From Brevibacillus formosus (GTDB taxonomy: Bacteria > Bacillota > Bacilli > Brevibacillales > Brevibacillaceae), in assembly GCF_003013405.1 (NCBI RefSeq), contig NZ_PXZL01000007.1, forward strand, positions 124,001 to 188,000: a stretch of 64,000 nucleotides of DNA, written 5' to 3'. The notes under the pieces are model-generated. The model ran no database searches, was not told the DNA's origin, and saw only the letters and a program-made list of their open reading frames with translations. Position numbers and translations under genes: made by a program. Each line of letters begins with the position of its first letter. Positions within the stretch are counted from its first letter, which is position 1. Shown here piece after piece: positions 12,120-21,437 of this stretch.

Positions 12120-13310
12120 TTAAATTTTCTCGACAATTGTAGAGACCCCTTGTCCACCACCGATGCAAAGGGTTGCTAACCCATATTTTACCCCTTCGCG
12201 TTTTTGCAATTCATGCACGAGCGTGACCAAGATTCTCGCGCCACTCGCACCAATTGGATGTCCCAAAGCAATGGCTCCGCCATTGACATTCAGCTTCTCG
12301 CGATCAAAGCCTAGTGCTTTGCCAACAGACAGCGATTGGACGGCAAAAGCTTCATTTGCTTCGATCAAGTCTATATCAGCAATCGACAGACCCGCTTTTT
12401 CCAGTACGCGTTTGGTCGCAGGAACTGGACCGTACCCCATGATGCTCGGATCAACACCTGCACTCGCATTGGCTACGATACGGGCGAGAGGCTTCACACC
12501 CAGCTCTTCTGCCTTCTCGCGTGTCATAATCAATAGAGCCGCTGCTCCATCATTGATGCCAGATGCATTCCCAGCTGTCACGGTTCCATCCTTTTTAAAT
12601 GCAGGCTTTAGTTTGCCTAGTGCTTCGGCTGTCACGCCAGCACGCGGGAATTCGTCTACGGCAAACAGCACCGGATCACCCTTGCGTTGCGGGATCGGAA
12701 CCGGCACGATTTCTTCCTGAAAACGACCACTAGCGAGCGCTTGCTGAGCCTTTTCCTGGCTCCACGCTGAAAATTCATCCTGCTCTTCGCGTCCAATTTC
12801 GTATTTGGTGCAAAGGTTCTCCGCTGTAATGCCCATGTGGTAGTCGTTGAAAGCACACCACAGTCCGTCGCGAATCATGGAGTCTACTACTTTCTGGTCT
12901 CCCATGCGGTAGCCTGAGCGCGCACCTTCCATTAAATATGGTGCCTGGCTCATATTCTCCATCCCACCAGCCAAGACAACTTCTGCCTCACCTGCAAGGA
13001 TTGACTGCACAGCCAGATGAACGGCTTTTAGACCTGAACCACAAACCTTGTTGATTGTCAGGGAGGGAACTTCATGAGCAAGGCCCGCGTGAATAGAAGC
13101 CTGGCGCGCCGGATTTTGACCCAAGCCTGCTGACAGTACGTTCCCCATAATCACTTCATCGACCGCATCCTTGGAAACACCAGCACGCTCCAGCGCTGCT
13201 TCCAGTACAATCCCGCCCAGCTTTGTCGCGCTGACACCTGCAAGCGTTCCTTGAAAGCTACCTATAGCAGTGCGCACAGCACTCGCAATGACGATTTCTC
13301 TTTGACTCAT
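12120..13310 (-). CDS. Acetyl-CoA acetyltransferase (thiolase)
   Basis: Thiolase II condenses two acetyl-CoA to acetoacetyl-CoA or runs the reverse cleavage. The 396-residue product contains the active-site cysteine in [14 protein letters not shown], the His motif [17 protein letters not shown] and the C-terminal LCIGGGQG. The ATG at 13308-13310 gives the standard [17 protein letters not shown] opening; the frame extends upstream without homology. It stands alone between the atp promoter and the siderophore lipoprotein. A second thiolase is at 58058-59236. Confidence 0.93.
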   Translation of the reverse strand: MSQREIVIASAVRTAIGSFQGTLAGVSATKLGGIVLEAALERAGVSKDAVDEVIMGNVLSAGLGQNPARQASIHAGLAHEVPSLTINKVCGSGLKAVHLAVQSILAGEAEVVLAGGMENMSQAPYLMEGARSGYRMGDQKVVDSMIRDGLWCAFNDYHMGITAENLCTKYEIGREEQDEFSAWSQEKAQQALASGRFQEEIVPVPIPQRKGDPVLFAVDEFPRAGVTAEALGKLKPAFKKDGTVTAGNASGINDGAAALLIMTREKAEELGVKPLARIVANASAGVDPSIMGYGPVPATKRVLEKAGLSIADIDLIEANEAFAVQSLSVGKALGFDREKLNVNGGAIALGHPIGASGARILVTLVHELQKREGVKYGLATLCIGGGQGVSTIVEKI

Positions 13311-13410
13311 CTTCCACACACCCCTCGAATACACAGGATAGGCAACCTTCTTAAGATTCCATCTTTTTGTGATAATTCCTGCCAAGAAATCGCTTTCTTT
13401 TCCAATTTAT

Positions 13411-13446
13411 AAAAAAACGTCACAGCTCTTAGGAGAGCGAGTGACG
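13411..13446 (-). terminator. Intrinsic terminator of the siderophore lipoprotein gene
   Basis: On the minus strand CGTCAC pairs with GTGACG and GCTCT with AGAGC, followed by seven T. Confidence 0.85.
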
Positions 13447-13457
13447 GTCTGTATGAT

Positions 13458-14477
13458 TTATAGAAGCGCCTCTGCAATTTCATCGACGATATTGTTGATG
13501 GCAATCGGGCCGTAATAGGCAATCCACACGGTTGTGTTTACCTCGTACACCTTATTTTCCTTAGCTGCTTTTAGCCCTTTCCAAATGGAGCTGTTTTTGA
13601 ATTCGTCCGTTAATGCTTGATTAGCTTTGTCCGTTACGACAAATAAGTGATCGGCATTTACCTCTGGCAGCACTTCCAGAGAAATCATCGTAGCTGTATC
13701 TGATTTATCCATCGCTGGCTTGGGAGGAGTCAGTCCCAAATCGGAATACAAGATAGCAGCTGTACGGTGTTCAATTGTGTGCAGTCGAATGGCATTATCA
13801 CGCGGACGAATCAGTGCGACGGACTCACCCTTGAGCTTGGCTGCGAGCTCTGTTTTCAGTTTGTTCGTTTTTTCTTGATAGTCTTTTACGATTTTCTCAG
13901 CCTCTTGTTCTTTTTCGAGAATTTTCCCGAATGTAAGCAATGTATCCCGCCAGTCTTCGTTTCGACCAAACATGATGGTTGGAGCGATTTTGGACAGGTT
14001 ATCATAGATTTTATCCTGGAACTCCGTGCAAATAATCAAGTCAGGCTCCATAGCCACGACCGCTTCCGAATTGGGCTCGTCCTTTGTCCCAAGTACATGT
14101 ACATCTTTTAGCTTGTCCATGAGATACTCGGGAAACTTTGTACCATCCCCCGTTGTAATCACACTGCCCGCAGGCAGCTCGCCCAAGGCCAGCATTTGAT
14201 CTGCGTATTGCGTATCCAGCACAGCGATTCTGACTGGTTTAAAATCAAGCGTCAGCTCGCCTTTCATGTGCTTGATAGTACGCGTCTCGCTTTTCTTCAC
14301 TTCTTGATTCGCGCTAGGTTGCGTGGTATTCGACTGTGTCGCTACCTGTTTCGAGGCGCCTGTTGCTGTACTTCCAGAATTACTAGTATTCGTACCGCCG
14401 CCTGAGCAGGCTCCCAGCAGCAAAGTAAGGCTCAGCATTAGGTTCAGCGCCAGCATCGCTTTTGTACTCTTATACAT
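13458..14477 (-). CDS. Ferric siderophore-binding lipoprotein, independently startable
   Basis: This 339-residue segment is a complete ABC importer binding protein of the FhuD/BtuF fold. It has a signal peptide (KAMLALNLMLSLTLLLGAC, lipid-modified C24), a Ser/Thr/Gly linker, then the helical-backbone binding domain with the MEPDLIICTEF and APTIMFGRNEDW segments typical of hydroxamate or catecholate receptors. Its ATG (14475-14477) has GGAGGAG eight bases upstream. A promoter and Fur box lie just ahead, inside the AraC frame. No permease or ATPase gene is nearby, so it probably feeds a transporter coded elsewhere. Confidence 0.85.
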   Translation of the reverse strand: MYKSTKAMLALNLMLSLTLLLGACSGGGTNTSNSGSTATGASKQVATQSNTTQPSANQEVKKSETRTIKHMKGELTLDFKPVRIAVLDTQYADQMLALGELPAGSVITTGDGTKFPEYLMDKLKDVHVLGTKDEPNSEAVVAMEPDLIICTEFQDKIYDNLSKIAPTIMFGRNEDWRDTLLTFGKILEKEQEAEKIVKDYQEKTNKLKTELAAKLKGESVALIRPRDNAIRLHTIEHRTAAILYSDLGLTPPKPAMDKSDTATMISLEVLPEVNADHLFVVTDKANQALTDEFKNSSIWKGLKAAKENKVYEVNTTVWIAYYGPIAINNIVDEIAEALL

Positions 14478-15446
14478 CGGTACGGCTCCTCCATCTCTTG
14501 AATGCGGATGATTTTGATTTTCATTTTCAATGTGATCATTATATTTCCACAGCTTTTGACCAGCAATGGAATATCGCGACAAGAGTGATGGACTTTGGCG
14601 ACGAATTTCCGATGTCAGCGGATTTTCCTTATACATAGAAGGGGAGAAGCCTGTATATTTCTTAAAAATCCGACTGAAATAATAGCTGTCTGCATAACCT
14701 ACTGATTCCGCTACCTCTTTTAGTCCCAAATTCGTTTGACGCAGCAGTTCCTGCGCTTTTTGAATGCGCACTTGGATCAAATAGTCGATAGGGCCGACCT
14801 CTAGTTGGGCTTTAAAGGTGCGTTGAAGGGATCGGGGGCTGCAGTTTAAGAGCGTGGAAAGATCCTCGAGCGTGAAAGTCTCTGCATAATGCTCCTCGAT
14901 ATACCTGACGGCCTGAACGACCAAATTCGGTACCGTTACCCCGATTCCTTGCGACTGCATCTGTGCCATTAGCTCACATACGAGTTGATAGAGCAGAGCC
15001 TTGGCTCGCAGCTTGTCCAGGTTGCCGTTCTGATTCCACGCTTGCTGCATACGTGATATTGCGACAAATACATTTGCCTGATGCATGGGAGTAAAGCCGT
15101 ATTGGATGTGAAAAGGTTGTGTTTTCTCCAGTAAACGTAGCAGCTCCTGCCGACAAGGCAACGACAAATGAGCTTTGTATAAAATCAGATAGTATTCCAG
15201 CTCATCCTTTATTTCCTCGATATCCACGTAAGTACCTTTGCCAGCATGGGTAATATAGCAATTCTTGATAGCATGCACATTCCCGTCAAGCCGAATCAGA
15301 CCACTGCCTCTCACCGAAAATAGAAAGGCACTGGCCGGCAATTGGTAGGATCGCAGCTGCTCCCCGGCTCGCATGACGATATGGCGTACATCATGTAATC
15401 GGACACTTGCCTGGTTCCATAGAAAAATATGATCATCTACGTTCAT
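13458..15446 (-). CDS. AraC-type regulator in frame with a siderophore-binding lipoprotein
   Basis: One uninterrupted 662-codon frame. Residues 1-165 resemble an AraC sensor domain and 172-275 are an AraC double helix-turn-helix (FTLEDLSTLLNCSPRSLQRT, then VAESVGYADSYYFSRIFKKY). About 50 polar residues lead to the start of the lipoprotein described separately, and no stop intervenes. B. subtilis Btr is a natural AraC-plus-binding-domain fusion that senses Fe-bacillibactin, but its binding domain is cytoplasmic. Here a full lipoprotein signal peptide sits at the joint. Either translation reads through to a membrane-linked regulator, or the AraC product is only part of the story. A Fur-like box precedes the gene. 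Confidence 0.75.
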   Translation of the reverse strand: MNVDDHIFLWNQASVRLHDVRHIVMRAGEQLRSYQLPASAFLFSVRGSGLIRLDGNVHAIKNCYITHAGKGTYVDIEEIKDELEYYLILYKAHLSLPCRQELLRLLEKTQPFHIQYGFTPMHQANVFVAISRMQQAWNQNGNLDKLRAKALLYQLVCELMAQMQSQGIGVTVPNLVVQAVRYIEEHYAETFTLEDLSTLLNCSPRSLQRTFKAQLEVGPIDYLIQVRIQKAQELLRQTNLGLKEVAESVGYADSYYFSRIFKKYTGFSPSMYKENPLTSEIRRQSPSLLSRYSIAGQKLWKYNDHIENENQNHPHSRDGGAVPMYKSTKAMLALNLMLSLTLLLGACSGGGTNTSNSGSTATGASKQVATQSNTTQPSANQEVKKSETRTIKHMKGELTLDFKPVRIAVLDTQYADQMLALGELPAGSVITTGDGTKFPEYLMDKLKDVHVLGTKDEPNSEAVVAMEPDLIICTEFQDKIYDNLSKIAPTIMFGRNEDWRDTLLTFGKILEKEQEAEKIVKDYQEKTNKLKTELAAKLKGESVALIRPRDNAIRLHTIEHRTAAILYSDLGLTPPKPAMDKSDTATMISLEVLPEVNADHLFVVTDKANQALTDEFKNSSIWKGLKAAKENKVYEVNTTVWIAYYGPIAINNIVDEIAEALL
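14509..14529. promoter_or_regulatory. Fur box, two overlapping 7-1-7 motifs
   Basis: TGATTTTCATTTTCA (14515-14529) matches the Bacillus Fur core TGATAAT-N-ATTATCA at 12 of 14 positions. A second match begins six bases away at 14509, the arrangement typical of real Fur sites. It covers the predicted start of the lipoprotein transcript. Confidence 0.75.
14538..14566 (-). promoter_or_regulatory. Predicted SigA promoter inside the AraC-lipoprotein frame
   Basis: TTGCTG (14561-14566), a 17-base spacer and consensus TATAAT (14538-14543) on the minus strand, just ahead of the Fur box and lipoprotein ribosome site. Confidence 0.7.
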
Positions 15447-15501
15447 TGTCCCACAGTCAACTCCTTGATAGCCCTCCCATCGTTCTTCTATCCATTCTAT
15501 T

Positions 15502-15516
15502 TGATAACCATTCTCA
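15502..15516. promoter_or_regulatory. Fur-like box upstream of the AraC gene
   Basis: TGATAACCATTCTCA matches the 7-1-7 Fur core at 12 of 14 positions. It lies in the 99-base gap before the AraC start, so the regulator itself is probably iron-repressed. Confidence 0.65.
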
Positions 15517-15545
15517 TTTCTATAACAAAAATCATTGAAAACACA

Positions 15546-16364
15546 CTACATAGATGAAACTGCACGAACGTAAATAACTTCGTAGGTGACAGGGATGCCC
15601 GTTTCTCTTTTGTACGTCTGCTCATAGTAACGAATCATTTCTGCAAGGAGTCTTCTGCGCCCAATACCGCTCCCTTGCTCCATACTTGCACTAGCGCCCA
15701 CGGCTTTCACGGCATGCAAGAAATCCCGTACTCCCGGGTAAGTTAGCCGTTCATATTTCCTAATGATCTCTATATCCGTAAACCCTGCTTGCTCCAATAG
15801 CTCTCGCCAATCACGTGCTGAGAGAAACTCCAAGCCATGACGTACTCCCTTTTCCCCCAAAATCACATGAGCATGAGCAAACGAATCATGCAGCTCCCAA
15901 AAAGTATCGGGTCCAAATGTTGAAAAAACCAAAGGTGCTCCAGACTTCAGGATTCTTCCCAATCCTTTTAGCGTATGCGCTGGCTTGGCAAACCACTGAA
16001 AACACGCGCCTGAAACGATCAAATCCTTTGACTTCGCCTGTTGTTCCCAAACCCATTCTTCGGCATCGGCTTGAGAAAACGAACAAATCAGGCCGTGCTG
16101 CTCCAGATTGTTCTTCGCCTGCTCCAACATGCCTGATGCAATCTCTATTGCTTCGTAATGGGCAGCAGAAAAATGGCTGCGAATGACGCGGGTTAACCTC
16201 CCTGTCCCACAGCCAATCTCTACAATGCTTCGCACCTCGTTCTCGTTCATTATCTCTGTAACCATTTGGCTCAAATGATCGGCCATCTTCTTTTGCACGA
16301 GTGCGTATTTTTCGTAAGAGCCAGCCTTCTCACTAAATCGGCTGCTGATTGCCCTCTTTTGCAA
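15546..16364 (-). CDS. bioC: Malonyl-ACP O-methyltransferase
   Basis: BioC methylates the free carboxyl of malonyl-ACP with SAM, masking it so that the fatty acid system can extend it towards pimeloyl-ACP. The SAM-binding motif VEIGCGTGRLTR is near residue 48-59, and the opening AISSRFSEKAGSYEKYA is typical. The start appears to be TTG at 16362-16364 behind GGTGGAG, overlapping the end of bioH by 32 bases. It is the last gene of the bio operon. Confidence 0.92.
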   Translation of the reverse strand: MQKRAISSRFSEKAGSYEKYALVQKKMADHLSQMVTEIMNENEVRSIVEIGCGTGRLTRVIRSHFSAAHYEAIEIASGMLEQAKNNLEQHGLICSFSQADAEEWVWEQQAKSKDLIVSGACFQWFAKPAHTLKGLGRILKSGAPLVFSTFGPDTFWELHDSFAHAHVILGEKGVRHGLEFLSARDWRELLEQAGFTDIEIIRKYERLTYPGVRDFLHAVKAVGASASMEQGSGIGRRRLLAEMIRYYEQTYKRETGIPVTYEVIYVRAVSSM

Positions 16365-17070
16365 GCTGCTCCACCATCCTCTTTAGCGATTCTCCTACAA
16401 CCTCCGGAACAAATACATGCGGAGCATGACCACAGTCAGGAATTTGCACGAAATGGGCACCTGCAAGGCTACTCGCCAGTTCTTCTCCGGCTGCGAACGA
16501 ACAAATAGCATCCTCTGTTCCATGAATGACGAGAGTGGGAGTAGTCAGCGAAGACAGGAACGGTCGGCAATCCTCTTCTTCTAAATAGGTCAAGCCCGCA
16601 ATCAACGCCTCCGTACTCCACTTCTGGCTATTCAGTCTCTCGTGCAAACCTGTTTGTTTACGCTCTCCTGGTGTTAGCATCTGTTCGACAAATCCGTCCA
16701 TTACCCGCTCGCGTGCTACTGAAAGCTGCCTTTTCATCCTTTGCAAAACAACAGGATGCCACCCTCTGCGAAGGTCATGCTGTTCGGACGTAAAGCGGGC
16801 TGTGGTGCCGATCAAAACAAGTCCTGAGACCGGGTATTGGGCAGCGAGGCGTAGCCCGAGCATCCCTCCCATAGACCACCCCACTACAATCAGCTCCTGC
16901 ACCGCTAGTGAGCGGACTTTCTCTTCTACTCTCTCGAAGAATTGCGAGGAATCCGTGACGTCCGAATAAGTAGGACTGATGTGCTGATAGGAAGGAAACT
17001 GTGAGCGAACTGCATCCCAGCTGCAATCTGGCATTCCCCACCCGGTTAGCCACAGCATCACTTTTCTCAC
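16333..17070 (-). CDS. bioH: BioH-type pimeloyl-ACP methyl ester esterase
   Basis: This alpha/beta hydrolase should remove the methyl group from pimeloyl-ACP methyl ester, ending the BioC-started cycle. The nucleophile is the serine in VVGWSMGGMLG, the acid is in HGTEDAICSF and the histidine in CGHAPHVF. The start is GTG (17068-17070), eight to nine bases after AGGAGG, overlapping the bioF stop as GTGA; this gives 245 residues. Assignment to BioH rather than another esterase relies on its position between bioF and bioC. Confidence 0.88.
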   Translation of the reverse strand: MRKVMLWLTGWGMPDCSWDAVRSQFPSYQHISPTYSDVTDSSQFFERVEEKVRSLAVQELIVVGWSMGGMLGLRLAAQYPVSGLVLIGTTARFTSEQHDLRRGWHPVVLQRMKRQLSVARERVMDGFVEQMLTPGERKQTGLHERLNSQKWSTEALIAGLTYLEEEDCRPFLSSLTTPTLVIHGTEDAICSFAAGEELASSLAGAHFVQIPDCGHAPHVFVPEVVGESLKRMVEQLAKEGNQQPI

Positions 17071-18266
17071 GATATCGTCCCTCCTTTGTGAAGCTCGTCT
17101 CTGATTTCGCTCACTTGCTCGCAAGCCCACTCCAGCTCTTCGCGCGTATGGGCAGCCATCACCGTAAAACGGATACGCGCAGTTCCTGCTGGCACAGTAG
17201 GAGGTCGAATCGCTACTGCTGCAATCCCTCGCTGCCGAAGCCTTTTGCTAAATTGGAGGGTCCATTCATTCTCCCCTAACGTGAGCGGGATGATTGGCGT
17301 ATCTTCTTCGTCTACGGTAAACCCGCGTGAGCGAAGCAACTGGCGAAACATGAGCGCATTCTGCCTCACTGCTTTTCTTCGCCAAGAGTCTGTTTGCACT
17401 AGAGACAACGCCGCCAGATTCGAGCCAATCACAGCAGGGGGCAGAGCTGTGGAATAGACCAGTGAGCGCGCTTTTGTCATCAAATAGCGAATGATGATCT
17501 CATCTGCGCATACGTATGCCCCATAAACACCAAATGCCTTGCTGAAGGTCCCCATCAAAACATCGACTTGTCCGGCGATGCCCAGCTCGTGGCACAAGCC
17601 CTGCCCTTCTTCACCACGTACTCCCCCTGCATGGGCTTCATCAACCATCAGCATGGCATCGTAACGATCTCGCAGTTGTACCAATTCAAGAAGAGGGGCT
17701 TTATCACCGTCCATGGAGAATATGCTGTCCGTGACGATCCACTTCCGTCTTGTATCCTGGTGCTTTTTCAGCAAAAATTCCAGATGTTCCATGTCGTTAT
17801 GTCTGTACCGAAAATGCTCCGCCCGACTGAGCACGATCCCATCTACAATGCTGGCGTGATTCAACCGATCACTAAAAACAGCGTCGCCTCTTCCAGCAAG
17901 CGCTGCAAGTACCCCTGTATTTGCCTGATAGCCGTTTGCAAAAACAAGCGCCCCTTCTCTCTCTTTCCACGCCGCCAATTGTTGTTCCAGCTCGTCGTAC
18001 AACGCGTAGTTGCCATGGACGAGGCGAGAGGCAGTTCCTCCTGCCCCCCACTCCTCTGCCGCCATCTTGCCAGCTTCCACGATTCGTCGATCATGGGCCA
18101 AGCCCAAATAGTTGTTCGATGAAAGGTTTAATAATGGTTTCCCTTCGACTTGAATCCACGTGCCTGCGCGATCACTAGCTGACTCTACGGTGTTCCATTC
18201 TCTTGCCAACGATTGTTTGCGCAATGAATCGTATTCTTCTTCCAGCCATGTGTAGCGCTTCTTCAT
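17067..18266 (-). CDS. bioF: 8-amino-7-oxononanoate synthase
   Basis: BioF condenses pimeloyl-ACP (or -CoA) with L-alanine in the first ring-forming step of biotin synthesis. The PLP lysine is in GTFSKAFGVYG, the aspartate in MLMVDEAHAGG, and the glycine loop ASRLVHGN is present. I use the ATG at 18264-18266 (399 residues); AGGA lies 11 bases upstream. The frame is open to 18320, but that part only overlaps bioB. Confidence 0.94.
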   Translation of the reverse strand: MKKRYTWLEEEYDSLRKQSLAREWNTVESASDRAGTWIQVEGKPLLNLSSNNYLGLAHDRRIVEAGKMAAEEWGAGGTASRLVHGNYALYDELEQQLAAWKEREGALVFANGYQANTGVLAALAGRGDAVFSDRLNHASIVDGIVLSRAEHFRYRHNDMEHLEFLLKKHQDTRRKWIVTDSIFSMDGDKAPLLELVQLRDRYDAMLMVDEAHAGGVRGEEGQGLCHELGIAGQVDVLMGTFSKAFGVYGAYVCADEIIIRYLMTKARSLVYSTALPPAVIGSNLAALSLVQTDSWRRKAVRQNALMFRQLLRSRGFTVDEEDTPIIPLTLGENEWTLQFSKRLRQRGIAAVAIRPPTVPAGTARIRFTVMAAHTREELEWACEQVSEIRDELHKGGTIS

Positions 18267-18279
18267 AACTGATACTGTC

Positions 18280-19275
18280 CTATAGCGCACACAGCTCGAT
18301 TTCAAAGCCGAGGTCTTCAATCATCTGATGGTCTGTCGTGATTTCTTGCCCGGGCGTCGTCAAATAGTCGCCCACGAACAACGAGTTGGCTGCATACAAG
18401 GAGAGCGGCTGCAAGGTGCGCAAATTCACTTCTCGACCACCCGCAACACGAATTTCTTTATCCGGGCAAATAAATCGGAACAAGGCGAGAACACGAAGAG
18501 CTTTCATTGCCGGGGTGCGTCCTTTATCCTCCAACGGGGTTCCTGGAATCGCATTTAAAAAATTGATCGGAATGGAATCTGCGTCGAGATTGCGCAGAGC
18601 AAATGCCATTTCGACGATCTCCTCATCGCTCTCCCCCATGCCGATGATCACGCCTGCGCATGGCGACATTCCTGCTCTTTTCACGGTATCGACTGTCTGT
18701 ACACGCTGATCGTATGTGTGCGTTGTCGTAATCGCTTCGTAATGGTTGCGACTCGTGTTGAGATTATGATTGTAGCGGTGAACACCTGAATCTTTTAGGC
18801 GCGTTGCTTGTTCATCGCTTAAAATCCCTAAACACGCGCAAATTTTCAGTGGCATCGTCTCGCGGATTTCTTTGACTGCTTCGATAACTTGGCCCAGCTC
18901 TTTTTCCGTGGGACCACGTCCTGAAGCGACAATACAGTATGTACCTGCTTTTCGATTCATGGCTTCTCGCGCACCTGCGAGCAATGTCTCCTTGTCCAGC
19001 ATCGTGTACTTGGATACAGGAGCATTCGAAACAATCGACTGCGAGCAGTAACCGCAATCCTCTGGGCATAGGCCGCTCTTGGCATTGATGATCATATTCA
19101 GTTTGACCTTTTTCCCGAAAAAGTGCTTTCGGACGCGAAAAGCTTCGTTCATGACCAGCAGCAGCTCATCATCCGGCGCTTGCAACACCTTCATAGCCTC
19201 TTCCTGCGTAAACTCTTCTTTGGCGATCGCTTTATGAGCGTATTCCTTCCAATCCAGACAGGTGCTTTGCTTCAT
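18280..19275 (-). CDS. bioB: Biotin synthase
   Basis: BioB is a radical SAM enzyme that inserts sulfur into dethiobiotin. The cluster-binding motif is C70-x3-C74-x2-C77 (GLCPEDCGYCSQS), followed by the conserved YCIVASGRGP and CACLGILS segments that hold further cluster ligands. Length (331) is normal. It follows bioD by about 20 bases. Confidence 0.97.
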   Translation of the reverse strand: MKQSTCLDWKEYAHKAIAKEEFTQEEAMKVLQAPDDELLLVMNEAFRVRKHFFGKKVKLNMIINAKSGLCPEDCGYCSQSIVSNAPVSKYTMLDKETLLAGAREAMNRKAGTYCIVASGRGPTEKELGQVIEAVKEIRETMPLKICACLGILSDEQATRLKDSGVHRYNHNLNTSRNHYEAITTTHTYDQRVQTVDTVKRAGMSPCAGVIIGMGESDEEIVEMAFALRNLDADSIPINFLNAIPGTPLEDKGRTPAMKALRVLALFRFICPDKEIRVAGGREVNLRTLQPLSLYAANSLFVGDYLTTPGQEITTDHQMIEDLGFEIELCAL

Positions 19276-19295
19276 TTTCTCGTCTCCCCTTCTTT

Positions 19296-20015
19296 TTATT
19301 TATGGCTCCACTGACACAACTGTCCGATGTCCACACATTCGTGGATTAGCTGTGTCAACTGCTGGCGCTCTAACGGTTGGTCTATCCATGGAAGTACACC
19401 CCACACGGGAACTCCCCCATAGCTCTCAATCATGCTCGCGTTTGTTTTGACACTCTCATCGATAACACCCGCTGAGTTGTTTTGATTCAGGATGACACCT
19501 GCAACCTCGATCCCGAGTTCCCGTGCATACCAGACGGTCAAGAGCGTATGGTTAATTGTACCGAGCCCAGCCCGAGCCACGATGAGCATTGGCAGGTTCA
19601 GTCGAGCAGCAAGATCCGCCATCGTTTCTGTTGGAGTCAATGGAACAAGCAAACCACCGGCTCCTTCGACGAGGAGTGCCGGATAACGTTCCATCAGAGG
19701 GCGCCCGCAAGCGATTACTTCCTCCATAGTCAAGCTTTTCCCCTCTGCTTCCGCAGCCAGAAAAGGGGTAAGCGGTGCCTCAAAACAGAGCGGGGCTATC
19801 TCCTCACACGCGTCAGTCACTCCGCTCCACGCTCTCAAGCACATAGCGTCACTACCCTCATCATGTGCTCGTGCTCCTGACTGGACTGGCTTCCAAACCC
19901 CTATGTCCACTCCTGTCTCACGCAACACGGATGCGATTCCGGCAGTCACAACCGTTTTGCCTACGCCTGTATCTGTTCCTGTGATGAACAATCCGGAAAA
20001 GGGGCGATCAGCCAT
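19296..20015 (-). CDS. bioD: ATP-dependent dethiobiotin synthetase
   Basis: BioD closes the ureido ring of dethiobiotin from 7,8-diaminopelargonate, CO2 and ATP. The P-loop is GTDTGVGKTVV near residues 13-23, and the VEGAGGLLVPL motif is present. The ATG at 20013-20015 lies one base after the bioA stop, with GAGGAG eight bases upstream inside bioA. This gives 239 residues. Confidence 0.95.
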   Translation of the reverse strand: MADRPFSGLFITGTDTGVGKTVVTAGIASVLRETGVDIGVWKPVQSGARAHDEGSDAMCLRAWSGVTDACEEIAPLCFEAPLTPFLAAEAEGKSLTMEEVIACGRPLMERYPALLVEGAGGLLVPLTPTETMADLAARLNLPMLIVARAGLGTINHTLLTVWYARELGIEVAGVILNQNNSAGVIDESVKTNASMIESYGGVPVWGVLPWIDQPLERQQLTQLIHECVDIGQLCQWSHK

Positions 20016-20016
20016 A

Positions 20017-21402
20017 TCAATCACTCCTCGTATCACCTGTCGTTACGTCTTGAATCGATTCCGCCAAAATCCGAATCATGTCAGCCAATTCTTCAGTTGT
20101 AGATACAAGCGGAGGGATAAAAACGATGACGTTGCCCAACGGGCGTGTCAAAAGCCCTTTTTCTCTCGCTACCTGACAGACACGTACACCGATCCGCTCA
20201 TTCCAGTGATAAGGCTCCTTGGTCTCTTTATCTCGAACCAGCTCGATTCCCGCCATCAAGCCTTTTTGCCGGATATCTCCTACATGAGGCAGGTCGCGAA
20301 GTGGCTTTAGCAATTGATCCAGATCGATTGCTTTTTTTGCTACTTGTTGAACGACTCCGCGCTCCTCCATCAGCCGCAGGTTGGCGAGAGCAACTGCACA
20401 GCCGAGTGGATTTCCTGTGAACGAATGTCCGTGAAAGAAGGTTTTCTGTTCCTCATAGTCGGCGAAAAAAGCATCATAAATCTGCTCGGTTACTAAGGTA
20501 GCCGCTACTGGCAAATACCCTCCCGTGAGCCCTTTTGCAACCGCCATGATGTCTGGCACGACCCCATCATGCTCACAAGCGAACATTTTGCCAGTGCGTC
20601 CAAATCCTGTCGCTACTTCGTCTGCGATCAGCAATACATCATAGGCACGCAACAGCTCCGCGATTTTTTTCAAGCAACCGTCTGGCATGATAATCATGCC
20701 GCTTGCTCCCTGCACGACAGGCTCTACGATCATCGCCGCAATCTCATGAGCTCTTTCCCGAAGCAAGCTTTCCAGACTGCTCAATGTGGCCTGAACGGCT
20801 GCTTCTTCGCCGCCTTGCCGGTATGGATAAGGATATGGAATGACATGTGGAGAAAAGAGCAGTGGCTTGTAGACCTGATGGTAGAGAGGAATGGCTCCCA
20901 CGCTGGTAGCTCCAATCGTATCCCCGTGATAGGCATTGTTCATCGTGATAAACGAATGCTTACTGGTCTGCCCGCGATTTTGCCAGTATTGGAACGCCAT
21001 TTTCAGTGAGATTTCGACTGCCGTTGCCCCGTTGTCAGAGTAAAAGACCTTGCCCAATCCTTTTGGAGCGAGGTGGATCAGCTTTTCCGCTAATAAAATG
21101 GATGGGACGTTTGCCATGCCGAGCAAGGTAGAGTGGGCAATCTGGTCGAGCTGCTCCGTGATCGCCTGATTCAGCTCGGGAACATTGTGGCCATGGACGT
21201 TCAACCACACGGAGGAAAAGCCGTCGTAATAAGCCTTGCCGTTCACATCGAACAGCTTGATCCCTTCTCCTCTCTCAATAATCAGTGGCTCCTGTGCGAC
21301 GTAGTCTTTCATTTGGGTGAAGGGATGCCAAACGTATTGCTTGTTTTTGGCAGAGAGCTCTGCATAATTATTTAACAACCAAATCACAACCTCGGTTAAC
21401 AT
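20017..21402 (-). CDS. bioA: Adenosylmethionine-8-amino-7-oxononanoate aminotransferase
   Basis: BioA converts 8-amino-7-oxononanoate to 7,8-diaminopelargonate, using SAM as amino donor in the usual family. The PLP lysine is in [13 protein letters not shown], with the [11 protein letters not shown] motif and the YVWHPFTQM opening. The start is uncertain. The ATG at 21400-21402 would leave a leader of only about 10 bases without a ribosome site. A TTG at 21376-21378 has GAGG 11 bases upstream and gives residues 9 onward. Either way the gene heads the bio operon and its 5' end overlaps the operator. Confidence 0.93.
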   Translation of the reverse strand: MLTEVVIWLLNNYAELSAKNKQYVWHPFTQMKDYVAQEPLIIERGEGIKLFDVNGKAYYDGFSSVWLNVHGHNVPELNQAITEQLDQIAHSTLLGMANVPSILLAEKLIHLAPKGLGKVFYSDNGATAVEISLKMAFQYWQNRGQTSKHSFITMNNAYHGDTIGATSVGAIPLYHQVYKPLLFSPHVIPYPYPYRQGGEEAAVQATLSSLESLLRERAHEIAAMIVEPVVQGASGMIIMPDGCLKKIAELLRAYDVLLIADEVATGFGRTGKMFACEHDGVVPDIMAVAKGLTGGYLPVAATLVTEQIYDAFFADYEEQKTFFHGHSFTGNPLGCAVALANLRLMEERGVVQQVAKKAIDLDQLLKPLRDLPHVGDIRQKGLMAGIELVRDKETKEPYHWNERIGVRVCQVAREKGLLTRPLGNVIVFIPPLVSTTEELADMIRILAESIQDVTTGDTRSD

Positions 21403-21437
21403 ATATTTGTTAACCGTTATTTTAAAATGGTTAACCT
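21394..21437. promoter_or_regulatory. BirA-type biotin operator
   Basis: TTGTTAACC (21407-21415) and GGTTAACC (21429-21436) form an inverted repeat with 13 bases between, close to the Gram-positive BirA operator TTGTTAACC-N-GGTTAACAA. A third GGTTAAC copy (21394-21400) touches the first ATG of bioA. Confidence 0.85.
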
